Below, piece by piece: positions 41,501 through 53,409 of a DNA stretch of 64,000 nt. The DNA lies in the NCBI GenBank assembly GCA_034231615.1, contig CM067312.1, positions 7,934,546 through 7,998,545 on the forward strand. The letters run 5' to 3'. The notes under the pieces were generated by a model that did no database searches, had not been told where the DNA came from, and worked only from the letters and a program-made list of their open reading frames with translations. The position numbers and the translations under genes are program-made. This DNA comes from Meghimatium bilineatum (Eukaryota > Mollusca > Gastropoda > Stylommatophora > Philomycidae). Position 1 is the first letter of the stretch. Every line of letters starts with the position of its first letter.

Positions 41501-44500
41501 CAATAGTAGTAGTGTTATTGGTAGCAATAGTAGTAGTAGTGGTAGCAATAGTTGTAGTGTTATTGGTAGCAATAGTAGTAGTAGTGGTAGCAATAGTAGT
41601 AGTGTTATTGGTAGCAATAGTAGTAGTAGTGGTAGCAATAGTTGTAGTGTTATTGGTAGCAATAGTAGTAGTGTTATTGGTAGCAATAGTAGTAGTAGTG
41701 ATAGCAATAGTTGTAGTGTTATTGGTAGCAATAGTTGTAGTAGTGGTAGCAATAGTTGTAGTGTTATTGGTAGCAATAGTAGTAGTGTTATTGGTAGCAA
41801 TAGTAGTAGTAGTGATAGCAATAGTTGTAGTGTTATTGGTAGCAATAGTTGTAGTGTTATTGGTAGCAATAGTAGTAGTAGTGGTAGCAATAGTTGTAGT
41901 GTTATTGGTAGCAATAGTTGTAGTGTTATTGGTAGCAATAGTAGTAGTGTTATTGGTAGCAATAGTAGTAGTAGTGGTAGCAATAGTTGTAGTGTTATTG
42001 GTAGCAATAGTAGTAGTAGTGGTAGCAATAGTTGTAGTGTTATTGGTAGCAATAGTAGTAGTAGTGGTAGCAATAGTAGTAGTGTTATTGGTAGCAATAG
42101 TAGTAGTAGTGGTAGCAATAGTTGTAGTGTTATTGGTAGCAATAGTAGTAGTAGTGATAGCAATAGTAGTAGTGTTATTGGTAGCAATAGTAGTAGTAGT
42201 GGTAGCAATAGTTGTAGTGTTATTGGTAGCAATAGTAGTAGTAGTGGTAGCAATAGTTGTAGTGTTATTGGTAGCAATAGTAGTAGTAGTGATAGCAATA
42301 GTAGTAGTGTTATTGGTAGCAATAGTAGTAGTAGTGATAGCAATAGTAGTAGTGTTATTGGTAGCAATAGTAGTAGTAGTGATAGCAATAGTAGTAGTAG
42401 TAGTGGTAGCAATAGTAGTAGTAGTGGTAGCAATAGTTGTAGTGTTATTGGTAGCAATAGTTGTAGTGTTATTGGTAGCAATAGTAGTAGTAGTGGTAGC
42501 AATAGTAGTAGTGTTATTGGTAGCAATAGTAGTAGTGTTATTGGTAGCAATAGTAGTAGTAGTGGTAGCAATAGTAGTAGTGTTATTGGTAGCAATAGTA
42601 GTAGTGTTATTGGTAGCAATAGTAGTAGTAGTGGTAGCAATAGTTGTAGTGTTATTGGTAGCAATAGTAGTAGTGTTATTGGTAGCAATAGTAGTAGTGT
42701 TATTGGTAGCAATAGTAGTAGTAGTGGTAGCAATAGTTGTAGTGTTATTGGTAGCAATAGTAGTAGTAGTGGTAGCAATAGTAGTAGTGTTATTGGTAGC
42801 AATAGTAGTAGTGTTATTGGTAGCAATAGTAGTAGTAGTGGTAGCAATAGTAGTAGTGTTATTGGTAGCAATAGTAGTAGTAGTGGTAGCAATAGTAGTA
42901 GTGTTATTGGTAGCAATAGTAGTAGTGTTATTGGTAGCAATAGTAGTAGTAGTGGTAGCAATAGTAGTAGTGTTATTGGTAGCAATAGTAGTAGTAGTGG
43001 TAGCAATAGTTGTAGTGTTATTGGTAGCAATAGTAGTAGTAGTGGTAGCAATAGTAGTAGTGTTATTGGTAGCAATAGTAGTAGTGTTATTGGTAGCAAT
43101 AGTAGTAGTAGTGGTAGCAATAGTTGTAGTGTTATTGGTAGCAATAGTAGTAGTAGTGGTAGCAATAGTAGTAGTAGTGGTAGCAATAGTTGTAGTGTTA
43201 TTGGTAGCAATAGTTGTAGTGTTATTGGTAGCAATAGTAGTAGTAGTGGTAGCAATAGTAGTAGTGTTATTGGTAGCAATAGTAGTAGTGTTATTGGTAG
43301 CAATAGTAGTAGTAGTGGTAGCAATAGTAGTAGTGTTATTGGTAGCAATAGTAGTAGTGTTATTGGTAGCAATAGTAGTAGTAGTGATAGCAATAGTTGT
43401 AGTGTTATTGGTAGCAATAGTTGTAGTAGTGGTAGCAATAGTTGTAGTGTTATTGGTAGCAATAGTAGTAGTGTTATTGGTAGCAATAGTAGTAGTAGTG
43501 ATAGCAATAGTTGTAGTGTTATTGGTAGCAATAGTAGTAGTGTTATTGATAGCAATAGTAGTAGTAGTGATAGCAATAGTTGTAGTGTTATTGGTAGCAA
43601 TAGTAGTAGTGTTATTGGTAGCAATAGTTGTAGTGTTATTGGTAGCAATAGTTGTAGTGTTATTGGTAGCAATAGTTGTAGTGTTATTGGTAGCAATAGT
43701 TGTAGTGTTATTGGTAGCAATAGTTGTAGTGTTATTGGTAGCAATAGTTGTAGTGTTATTGGTAGCAATAGTTGTAGTGTTATTGGTAGCAATAGTTGTA
43801 GTGTTATTGGTAGCAATAGTTGTAGTGTTATTGGTAGCAATAGTTGTAGTGTTATTGGTAGCAATAGTTGTAGTGTTATTGGTAGCAATAGTTGTAGTGT
43901 TATTGGTAGCAATAGTTGTAGTGTTATTGGTAGCAATAGTTGTAGTGTTATTGGTAGCAATAGTTGTAGTGTTATTGGTAGCAATAGTTGTAGTGTTATT
44001 GGTAGCAATAGTTGTAGTGTTATTGGTAGCAATAGTTGTAGTGTTATTGGTAGCAATAGTTGTAGTGTTATTGGTAGCAATAGTTGTAGTGTTATTGGTA
44101 GCAATAGTTGTAGTGTTATTGGTAGCAATAGTTGTAGTGTTATTGGTAGCAATAGTTGTAGTGTTATTGGTAGCAATAGTTGTAGTGTTATTGGTAGCAA
44201 TAGTTGTAGTGTTATTGGTAGCAATAGTTGTAGTGTTATTGGTAGCAATAGTTGTAGTGTTATTGGTAGCAATAGTAGTAGTAGTGATAGCAATAGTTGT
44301 AGTGTTATTGGTAGCAATAGTAGTAGTAGTGGTAGCAATAGTTGTAGTGTTATTGGTAGCAATAGTTGTAGTGTTATTGGTAGCAATAGTAGTAGTGTTA
44401 TTGGTAGCAATAGTAGTAGTAGTGGTAGCAATAGTTGTAGTGTTATTGGTAGCAATAGTAGTAGTGTTATTGGTAGCAATAGTAGTAGTAGTGGTAGCAA

Positions 44501-47500
44501 TAGTAGTAGTGTTATTGGTAGCAATAGTAGTAGTAGTGATAGCAATAGTAGTAGTGTTATTGGTAGCAATAGTAGTAGTAGTGATAGCAATAGTAGTAGT
44601 GTTATTGGTAGCAATAGTAGTAGTAGTGATAGCAATAGTAGTAGTGTTATTGGTAGCAATAGTAGTAGTAGTGATAGCAATAGTAGTAGTAGTAGTGTTA
44701 TTGGTAGCAATAGTAGTAGTAGTGATAGCAATAGTAGTAGTGTTATTGGTAGCAATAGTAGTAGTAGTGGTAGCAATAGTTGTAGTGTTATTGGTAGCAA
44801 TAGTAGTAGTAGTGATAGCAATAGTTGTAGTGTTATTGGTAGCAATAGTAGTAGTGTTATTGGTAGCAATAGTAGTAGTGTTATTGGTAGCAATAGTAGT
44901 AGTGTTATTGGTAGCAATAGTAGTAGTAGTGGTAGCAATAGTTGTAGTGTTATTGGTAGCAATAGTAGTAGTGTTATTGGTAGCAATAGTAGTAGTGTTA
45001 TTGGTAGCAATAGTAGTAGTGTTATTGGTAGCAATAGTAGTAGTGTTATTGGTAGCAATAGTAGTAGTGTTATTGGTAGCAATAGTAGTAGTGTTATTGG
45101 TAGCAATAGTAGTAGTGTTATTGGTAGCAATAGTAGTAGTGTTATTGGTAGCAATAGTAGTAGTAGTGGTAGCAATAGTTGTAGTGTTATTGGTAGCAAT
45201 AGTAGTAGTGTTATTGGTAGCAATAGTAGTAGTGTTATTGGTAGCAATAGTTGTAGTAGTGGTAGCAATAGTAGTAGTGTTATTGGTAGCAATAGTAGTA
45301 GTGTTATTGGTAGCAATAGTAGTAGTAGTGGTAGCAATAGTAGTAGTGTTATTGGTAGCAATAGTAGTAGTAGTGGTAGCAATAGTAGTAGTGTTATTGG
45401 TAGCAATAGTAGTAGTGTTATTGGTAGCAATAGTTGTAGTAGTGATAGCAATAGTAGTAGTGTTATTGGTAGCAATAGTAGTAGTGTTATTGGTAGCAAT
45501 AGTAGTAGTAGTGGTAGCAATAGTAGTAGTGTTATTGGTAGCAATAGTTGTAGTGTTATTGGTAGCAATAGTTGTAGTGTTATTGGTAGCAATAGTTGTA
45601 GTGTTATTGGTAGCAATAGTTGTAGTGTTATTGGTAGCAATAGTTGTAGTGTTATTGGTAGCAATAGTTGTAGTGTTATTGGTAGCAATAGTTGTAGTGT
45701 TATTGGTAGCAATAGTTGTAGTGTTATTGGTAGCAATAGTTGTAGTGTTATTGGTAGCAATAGTTGTAGTGTTATTGGTAGCAATAGTTGTAGTGTTATT
45801 GGTAGCAATAGTTGTAGTGTTATTGGTAGCAATAGTTGTAGTGTTATTGGTAGCAATAGTTGTAGTGTTATTGGTAGCAATAGTTGTAGTGTTATTGGTA
45901 GCAATAGTTGTAGTGTTATTGGTAGCAATAGTTGTAGTGTTATTGGTAGCAATAGTTGTAGTGTTATTGGTAGCAATAGTTGTAGTGTTATTGGTAGCAA
46001 TAGTTGTAGTGTTATTGGTAGCAATAGTTGTAGTGTTATTGGTAGCAATAGTTGTAGTGTTATTGGTAGCAATAGTTGTAGTGTTATTGGTAGCAATAGT
46101 TGTAGTGTTATTGGTAGCAATAGTTGTAGTGTTATTGGTAGCAATAGTTGTAGTGTTATTGGTAGCAATAGTTGTAGTGTTATTGGTAGCAATAGTAGTA
46201 GTAGTGATAGCAATAGTTGTAGTGTTATTGGTAGCAATAGTAGTAGTAGTGGTAGCAATAGTTGTAGTGTTATTGGTAGCAATAGTTGTAGTGTTATTGG
46301 TAGCAATAGTAGTAGTGTTATTGGTAGCAATAGTAGTAGTAGTGGTAGCAATAGTTGTAGTGTTATTGGTAGCAATAGTAGTAGTGTTATTGGTAGCAAT
46401 AGTAGTAGTAGTGGTAGCAATAGTAGTAGTGTTATTGGTAGCAATAGTAGTAGTAGTGATAGCAATAGTAGTAGTGTTATTGGTAGCAATAGTAGTAGTA
46501 GTGATAGCAATAGTAGTAGTGTTATTGGTAGCAATAGTAGTAGTAGTGATAGCAATAGTAGTAGTGTTATTGGTAGCAATAGTAGTAGTAGTGATAGCAA
46601 TAGTAGTAGTAGTAGTGTTATTGGTAGCAATAGTAGTAGTAGTGATAGCAATAGTAGTAGTGTTATTGGTAGCAATAGTAGTAGTAGTGGTAGCAATAGT
46701 TGTAGTGTTATTGGTAGCAATAGTAGTAGTAGTGATAGCAATAGTTGTAGTGTTATTGGTAGCAATAGTAGTAGTGTTATTGGTAGCAATAGTAGTAGTG
46801 TTATTGGTAGCAATAGTAGTAGTGTTATTGGTAGCAATAGTAGTAGTAGTGGTAGCAATAGTTGTAGTGTTATTGGTAGCAATAGTAGTAGTGTTATTGG
46901 TAGCAATAGTAGTAGTGTTATTGGTAGCAATAGTAGTAGTGTTATTGGTAGCAATAATAGTAGTGTTATTGGTAGCAATAGTAGTAGTGTTATTGGTAGC
47001 AATAGTAGTAGTGTTATTGGTAGCAATAGTAGTAGTGTTATTGGTAGCAATAGTAGTAGTGTTATTGGTAGCAATAGTAGTAGTAGTGGTAGCAATAGTT
47101 GTAGTGTTATTGGTAGCAATAGTAGTAGTGTTATTGGTAGCAATAGTAGTAGTGTTATTGGTAGCAATAGTTGTAGTAGTGGTAGCAATAGTAGTAGTGT
47201 TATTGGTAGCAATAGTAGTAGTGTTATTGGTAGCAATAGTAGTAGTAGTGGTAGCAATAGTAGTAGTGTTATTGGTAGCAATAGTAGTAGTAGTGGTAGC
47301 AATAGTAGTAGTGTTATTGGTAGCAATAGTAGTAGTGTTATTGGTAGCAATAGTTGTAGTAGTGATAGCAATAGTAGTAGTGTTATTGGTAGCAATAGTA
47401 GTAGTGTTATTGGTAGCAATAGTAGTAGTAGTGGTAGCAATAGTAGTAGTGTTATTGGTAGCAATAGTAGTAGTAGTGATAGCAATAGTAGTAGTGTTAT

Positions 47501-48286
47501 TGGTAGCAATAGTAGTAGTAGTGATAGCAATAGTAGTAGTGTTATTGGTAGCAATAGTAGTAGTAGTGGTAGCAATAGTAGTAGTGTTATTGGTAGCAAT
47601 AGTAGTAGTGTTATTGATAGCAATAGTAGTAGTGTTATTGGTAGCAATAGTAGTAGTAGTGGTAGCAATAGTAGTAGTGTTATTGGTAGCAATAGTAGTA
47701 GTGTTATTGGTAGCAATAGTAGTAGTGTTATTGGTAGCAATAGTAGTAGTGTTATTGGTAGCAATAGTAGTAGTAGTGGTAGCAATAGTAGTAGTGTTAT
47801 TGGTAGCAATAGTAGTAGTGTTATTGGTAGCAATAGTAGTAGTAGTGGTAGCAATAGTAGTAGTGTTATTGGTAGCAATAGTAGTAGTAGTGGTAGCAAT
47901 AGTAGTAGTGTTATTGGTAGCAATAGTAGTAGTAGTGATAGCAATAGTAGTAGTGTTATTGGTAGCAATAGTAGTAGTAGTGATAGCAATAGTAGTATTG
48001 TTATTGGTAGCAATAGTTGTATTACTGGTAGCAATAGTTGTATTACTGGTAGCAATAGTTGTATTACTGGTAGCAATAGTTATATTACTGGTAGCAATAG
48101 TTGCATTACTGGTAGCAATAGTTGCATTACTGGTAGCAATAGTTGTATTACTGGTAGAAATAGTTGTATTACTGGTAGCAATAGTTGTATTACTGGTAGC
48201 AATAGTTGTATTACTGGTAGCAATAGTTGTATTACTGGTAGCAATAGTTGTATTACTGGTAGCAATAGTTGTATTACTGGTAGCAA
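35575..48286. repeat. 12.7-kb array of 21- and 24-bp GTA-rich units
   Basis: Two unit classes alternate. One is 24 bp, GGTAGCAATAGTAGTAGTG plus TTATT; the other 21 bp, (G/A)RTAGCAATAGTAGTAGTAGT-like. Variants are zoned: GATAGC units dominate up to about 40.5 kb, GGTAGC with TTG variants at 40.5-43.6 kb, two homogeneous GTTGTAGTG blocks of about 27 units (43.6-44.27 and 45.54-46.19 kb), and 21-bp ...TTGTATTACT units at both outer edges. Two plus frames and two minus frames each stay open for more than 4,250 codons. Four simultaneous open frames follow from the unit composition, so none is called a gene. Confidence 0.98.
43624..47463. repeat. 1,920-bp tandem segmental duplication within the giant array
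   Basis: Sequence from about 43624 to 45543 repeats at 45544-47463 with an offset of exactly 1,920 bp (80 x 24). In the stretches I compared, the only difference noticed is G at 45037 versus A at 46957. Each copy includes one homogeneous block and one mixed block, so the duplication postdates that block's homogenisation. Confidence 0.85.
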
Positions 48287-48299
48287 AGGTAGGTCCCAT

Positions 48300-48375
48300 G
48301 ACATTTGTGATGAAGATAACCCTTCATGTACTAAAAGCCGCAGCAAATATTAGGTGGGGTGGCCAGTTCCCTCAT
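48300..48375 (+). repeat. Dispersed repeat fragment shared with 19195
   Basis: GATGAAGATAACCCTTCATG, TACTAAAAGCCGCAGC, ATTAGGTGGGGTGGCCAGTT. It separates the giant array from the 18-bp array at 48485. Confidence 0.55.
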
Positions 48376-48484
48376 TTAGAGCTGAGTCGACTCGAGGAGT
48401 TGTGTCAAGCGAGAAATCACAACCCGCATTTTTATTTTGTCCGGATATGTTTTGACCGAATGTGGAAGCTCACTATCAGCTAGG

Positions 48485-48812
48485 CTAGATTATTAGTAGT
48501 AGTTGTAGTATTAGTAGTAGTTGTAGTATTAGTAATAGTTGTAGTAGTAGTAGTAGTTGTAGTAATAGTAGTAGTTGTATTATTAGTAATAGTTGTAGTA
48601 GTAGTAGTAGTAGTTGTAGTAATAGTAGTAGTTGTATTATTAGTAATAGTTGTAGTATTAGTAGTAGTTGTAGTATTAGAAGCAGTTGTAGTATTAGTAG
48701 TAGTTGTAGTATTAGTAATAGTTGTAGTATTAGTAATAGTTGTAGTATTAGTAATAGTTGTAGTATTAGTAGTAATTGTAGTATTAGTAGTAGTTGTAGA
48801 ATTTGTTGTTTT
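48485..48812. repeat. 18-bp GTA-rich array
   Basis: Units of GTTGTAGTATTAGTARTA, about 18 copies, with some GTAGTAGTAGTA expansions. Related in composition to the giant array but with a different unit. Confidence 0.92.
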
Positions 48813-49270
48813 GTATTCATCCATCAAATGACGATGCTAACCATTTGTTACATTTACTTTTGATATGAAGTTAGCGTTATGTCCTTGACTATGAGCTCGT
48901 AGAAGACTAATAACCCCTACTCTGACCAAGACAGTTCGAACATAAGATAACCACTGTAGATTGTAGATTTTTAAATCTACCCGTGACTTTCTATCTACTT
49001 TTCGCTGTTGAGCTGCTGCATTTCTCCTTTATTCACAAGATATAATTTTCGTCTATTTATTTGTTTACTCGAGATCCCAGTGTAACCCTATTTTATACAA
49101 GTTCTTCTCATGAATCTTGATCTATTTCAACGGATTTCTGTGTGCTCTTTAACTTGTCCTTGTAGCGATTCTGTCTAAAGTGGGAAAATCTTCCGGTAAA
49201 TTTCTTTGTATTTGAAAAGGATTTCCACTGCGTATTTTGATGTCAGTAAGAAAGATTTGCGCGAAGCGTC
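48813..49270. other. Spacer, nothing recognised
   Basis: No repeat or relic motif seen. Confidence 0.5.
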
Positions 49271-49274
49271 CACC

Positions 49275-49497
49275 TCACTCTCTTGTCTGACTTCCCCTCT
49301 CTTGTCTGACTTCCCCTCTCTTGTCTGACTTCCTCTCTTTTGTCTGACTTCCTCTCTTGTCTGACGTCACTCTCTTGTCTAACCACACTCTCTTGACTGA
49401 CCTTACTCTCTTCACTGATCTCGCATTTTTGACTGGCCTTACACTCTTGTCAGACCTCACTCTCTTGTCTGACCTCCCTCTCTTGTCAAACCCGATT
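49275..49497. repeat. 18-bp CTCTTGTCTGAC array, about 12 copies
   Basis: The unit is CTCTCTTGTCTGACTTCC with substitutions; the right-hand copies read CTCTTGTCTGACCTCC or CACTCTTGACTGACCTTA. Confidence 0.92.
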
Positions 49498-49499
49498 TT

Positions 49500-50495
49500 A
49501 GATAATCGGAGACAACTGGAAATAAATAGGGCGTCCAATGTTGATATTCTCTAAACAAGCACAGTGCCTTTCTCAGCATTCTCCTCATCATTTTGTAATG
49601 TATTCATGACTTCCAGTCTCTTCTCCTATATCTAGGTCCCTGCGGTAAATGTTCTCAATTTGATGCAAGTCTTCGAAATACCGTCCCCCTTAAATGGTTT
49701 TTTTCTTTGACATGCCGCCCCCGACAATGTATTTGGATTAAGGTTTCCTGATGCGGTCGCCTCTCTGCATCATAGCACGGCACGGCCATGTCTATATCTC
49801 TTCTGCGTTACAACAATCGTTAGGATATTTCATTTGAACATAATTTAGAACTAACCATTAGAATATAATTAAAAATAATAAAATCAAACAATATATCCAA
49901 TCATATATGTGAAGTATATGTGAAATATATGTGAATTAAATTTCATTTTCTAGTGACAATGTTCTTCTTTATCCACACACCCGCATCTACCCTCGTCGTC
50001 CCAATTCAAATGATAAAACTCGCCCGTGGGTGACATCTTAAAGATTTTTAACATCTCTAGGGAAATTCTCTCTATTAAACAGAGGACATCACGTCATGTG
50101 ACCTACGACCCCAATCAAAAAACGCTGGTTTAGTCACGTGCAACTCATGCTCTTTCCCATCATTCTTGCAATCTGCGCACGCTTCCAGTCTTGTCAACAC
50201 TTCCGGTTGGCGATTTAGTCTTGTGTCAACAGGAACTCAATATGGCCGCTTATTGAATTTCAAGTGTCGCCTTGCTCAGAACATTCAACTGGTCGTTGGG
50301 TGACCACTATTTCCGTAGTGATATTACATTTCCATCTTCGCTTCTGGCAGACGACTGGCGAGTACAATTTTCGTGTTCAATTGTTCAAAGGATAACGTGT
50401 GTAGCCTTTGAAATTTACAGTACACAAAGATGGCGTCAACACGTACACGTTCGGCTAGAACGTGATCACGTGTATCCGTCTCCACGATGTTCTTG
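49500..50495. other. Spacer with CpG-richer stretch, no gene supported
   Basis: Around 50160-50260 the sequence has CACTTCCGGTTGG followed by AATATGGCCGC, and at 50411 AAGATGGCGTC, which resemble ETS- and YY1-type promoter words. The ATG frames stop after 4 and 11 codons respectively, and nothing downstream supports a gene. Confidence 0.3.
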
Positions 50496-50499
50496 ATAA

Positions 50500-50735
50500 G
50501 AATTGCAACACCGTTACCGCCCACGCATAACGTAAGAGGCAAATGGAGATCAAGGAGTGGTGTTTGTTGTCTCATCCCATATATGGTCAACACTATCCGA
50601 AAGCCACACTGAAGTCGGATGTGTTCGACCAAAATTAGTAGATATAAGCTAAACTATAAAACATTACAAAACACACTGCCTTGTCCGGCTACGTACTGCT
50701 AATCTGTAGGAGTTTTAGAATAAACACAGAAAAAT
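50500..50735 (+). mobile_element. SINE-A, diverged copy
   Basis: GCAACACCGTTACCGCCCAC, GCATAACGTAAGAGGC, TTGTCTCATCCCATATATGG, GAAGTCGGATGTGTTCGACC, then CTGCTAATCTGTAGGAGTTT and ACACAGAAAAATGG. It lacks the CCCGAAA head. Confidence 0.75.
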
Positions 50736-50789
50736 GGGAAAATTAACATTATGTAATTCTTTTTCAGTGTTGTGGATGGCGAATATATA

Positions 50790-52208
50790 CACAAACACGT
50801 AGGTTAGTTCAGATGAACGACTCAAATTAGCCCAGATAAACGACTCAAATTAGCCCAGATAAACGACTCAAGTTAGCCCAGATGAATAACCTGTCAGCCC
50901 ACAGGAACAACTCAATTTAGTCCAGATGAACGACTCAAGTTAGCCCAGATGAATGACTCAGTTAGCCCAGTAGAATGACTCAAGTTAACCCAGATGAATG
51001 ACTCAGATGAACGACTCAAGTTAGCCCAGATGAATGACTCAGATGACCGACTCAAGTTAGCCCAGATGAATGACTCAAGTTAGCCCAGATGAATTACTTA
51101 AATAACGTCTCACGTTAGCCCAGATGAATGACTCGTTAGCCCAGATGAATGACTCAAGTTAGCCCAGATGAATGACTCAGAAGAACGACTCAAGTTAGCC
51201 CAGATGAATGACTCAGAAGAACGACTCAAGTTAGCCCAGATGAATGACTCAGAAGAACGACTCAAGTTAACCCAGATGAATGACTCAGATGAACGACTCA
51301 AGTTAGCCCAGATAAATGACTTAGTTCAGCCTAGATGAATGACATGTCAGTCCAGAAGAATGACTCAAGTTAGCCAAGATGAATGACTCAGATCAGATAA
51401 ACAACTCAAGTTAGTCCAGATGAATGACTCAGATCAGATAAACGACTCAAGTTAGTACAGATGAATGACTCAAGTTAGCCCAGATGAATGACTCAGATCA
51501 GATAAACGACTCAAGTTAGCCCAGATGAATGACTCAGATCAGATAAACGACTCAAGTTAGTCCAGATGAATGACTCAGATCAGATAAACGAATCAAGTTA
51601 GCCCAGATGAATGACTCAGATCAGATAAACGACTCAAGTTAGTCCAGATGAATGACTCAAGTTAGCCCAGATGAATGACTCAGATCAGATAAACAACTCA
51701 AGTTAGTCCAGATGAATGACTCAGATCAGATAAATGACTCAAGTTAGCCCAGATGAATGACCCAGATCAGATAAACGACTCAAGTTAGTACAGATGAATG
51801 ACTCAAGTTAGCCCAGATGAATGACTCAGATCAGATAAACGACTCAAGTTAGCCCAGATGAATGACTCAGATCAGATAAACGACTCAAGTTAGTCCAGAT
51901 GAATGACTCAGATCAGATAAACGAATCAAGTTAGCCCAGATGAATGACTCAGATCAGATAAACGACTCAAGTTAGCCCAGATGAACGATTCAGGTTAGCC
52001 AAGATGAATGACTCAAGTTAGCCCAGATGTATGACTCAAGTTAGCCCAGATGAATGACTCAAGTTAGCCCAGATGAATGACTCAAGTTAGCCCAGATGAA
52101 TGACTCAAGTTAGCCCAGATTAATGACTCAAGTTAGCTCAGATGAATGACTTAGTTCAGCCCAGATGAATGACATGTCAGCCCAGATGAATGACTCAAGT
52201 TAGTAATA
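50790..52208. repeat. Composite 23/41-bp array
   Basis: The basic unit is GACTCAAGTTAGCCCAGATG plus AAT (23 bp). In the centre (51370-51970) it alternates with an 18-bp GACTCAGATCAGATAAAC insert, giving a 41-bp period, and pairs of these form a longer period. Left and right flanks keep the simple 23-bp unit. Confidence 0.93.
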
Positions 52209-52239
52209 ATAAACTCAAAGAAATACAGCGAATCACAAA

Positions 52240-52950
52240 ACTTATATTTAAACGTGCAAAAAAACAAAAATCATGTCAACAGATATAACAACACATCAAC
52301 CAAAAATCAGAATGGACAATACCGAGATAGAATGTGTGGATAAATTTGAGTACTTATGAGAAAACATCAACGGTGTAGGAGACTGCATGACATAAAGAAG
52401 GAAAAGATTGGCAATGGCTTATTGTAAAATACCAAAGTTGAAAAACATATGGAAAAACAATCAAATAGAAACGAAATTGCTAATGCTACGAACTTTTATT
52501 TTTCCGGTTGAAACATACGGCTGTGAAACATGGACCCTAAGTAAGACAGTGGCAAAGAAGATCAACACCTTTGAGATGAAATGCCACAGAAAGATACTTA
52601 GAATATCACGGAAGGAAAATAAGATAAACTCAGATATTAGAAACATTTTGAAGATTTCAGAGTGTTTGTTACTAAACACAATAGCAAAAATAAAACTACA
52701 TCTGTTTGGTTATATAAAGAGACACAGCTGTTTAGAAAGATAAATAATGGCGGGCAGAACACATGGGCGGATTAAGAAAGGCAGACAAAGAAGACGATGG
52801 ACTGACGATATTAAAGATAAGTTAATACATCGGTGGAAAATGCAAGCCGCATCGCCCAAGACAAAAGGGGATTCAGAGAGTTCACCGGGAAGACAACATC
52901 CTGGAAAGAATTTTCGTCACATGATATATACGTCTCAACAATATAATTTT
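52240..52950 (+). pseudogene. RTE-like RT C-terminal half, relic
   Basis: Plus strand: DNTEIECVDKFEYL, RRKRLAMAYCKIPKLKNIWK, ETKLLMLRTFIFPVETYGCE, TWTLSKTVAKKINTFEMKCH, RKILRISRKENKINSDIRNI, LLLNTIAKIKLHLFGYIKRH, a stop at 52741, AGRTHGRIKKGRQRRRWTDD, and after a frameshift near 52845 RIAQDKRGFREFTGKTTSWK. The order is that of the RTE-like C-terminal region: RRLAMAY, YGCESWTL, GRRRRGRQRRRW. It is the most complete relic of this type here. Its 3' end meets a 19-bp array. Confidence 0.9.
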
Positions 52951-53203
52951 CGTCCATGATTATATATTTTGTCCATGATTACATATTTTGTCCATGATTA
53001 CATATTTTGTCTATGATTATATATTGTTTCTATGATTATATATTGTGTCCATGATTATATATTTTGTCCATGATTATATATTGTGTCCATGATTATATAT
53101 TGTGTCCATGATTATATATTTTGTCTATGATTATATATTTTGTCCATGATTACATATTTTGTCTATGATTATATATTTTGTCTATGATTATATATTTGTA
53201 TGT
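52950..53203. repeat. 19-bp tandem repeat, about 13 copies
   Basis: The unit is ATTATATATTTTGTCCATG (variants ATTACATATTTTG, TTGTGTCCATG, TTGTCTATG). It begins at the 3' end of the RTE relic. Confidence 0.95.
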
Positions 53204-53214
53204 CTCCTTCTCTT

Positions 53215-53405
53215 ATCAATGTATCGCATGGATCTACTGTCCAGGCCATGCGGGAGTCAGAAGCAACGAAAGATAACTTGCTTACTCTAGCATACGTAGT
53301 AAAGAAAAAACACGCGCATTGGGGGAAAAACAGGATTGTAGTTTCCCTCAGATCCGTGTACCTCAAAGCTTCACGGAAGTAAAATCTCTGCTAAAATAAT
53401 CTATG
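53215..53405 (+). pseudogene. RNase H C-terminal relic of a LINE
   Basis: The plus frame gives WIYCPGHAGVRSNER, a stop and VPQSFTEVKSLLK further on. WxYxPGHxGVxGNExAD is the final catalytic region of LINE RNase H domains; here the last Asp is lost within the broken NERxxxLA segment. A short, dead fragment of a different LINE from the one at 10125. Confidence 0.65.
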
Positions 53406-53409
53406 CGAC

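Noticed and set aside
35376-48353. Giant 4,325-codon Ser/Asn-rich protein gene
   Set aside because: Another plus frame and two minus frames are equally open; the openness follows from stop-free 21/24-bp units. There is no unique N-terminal domain, signal peptide or splice-site context. The frame runs into flanking sequence at both ends without conserved features.
50225-50460. Promoter and first exon (ETS-like CACTTCCGG, ATGGCCGC, AAGATGGCGTC)
   Set aside because: Reading frames stop after a few codons, no splice donor in frame is convincing, and the region runs into SINE-A. Kept only as a weak note.
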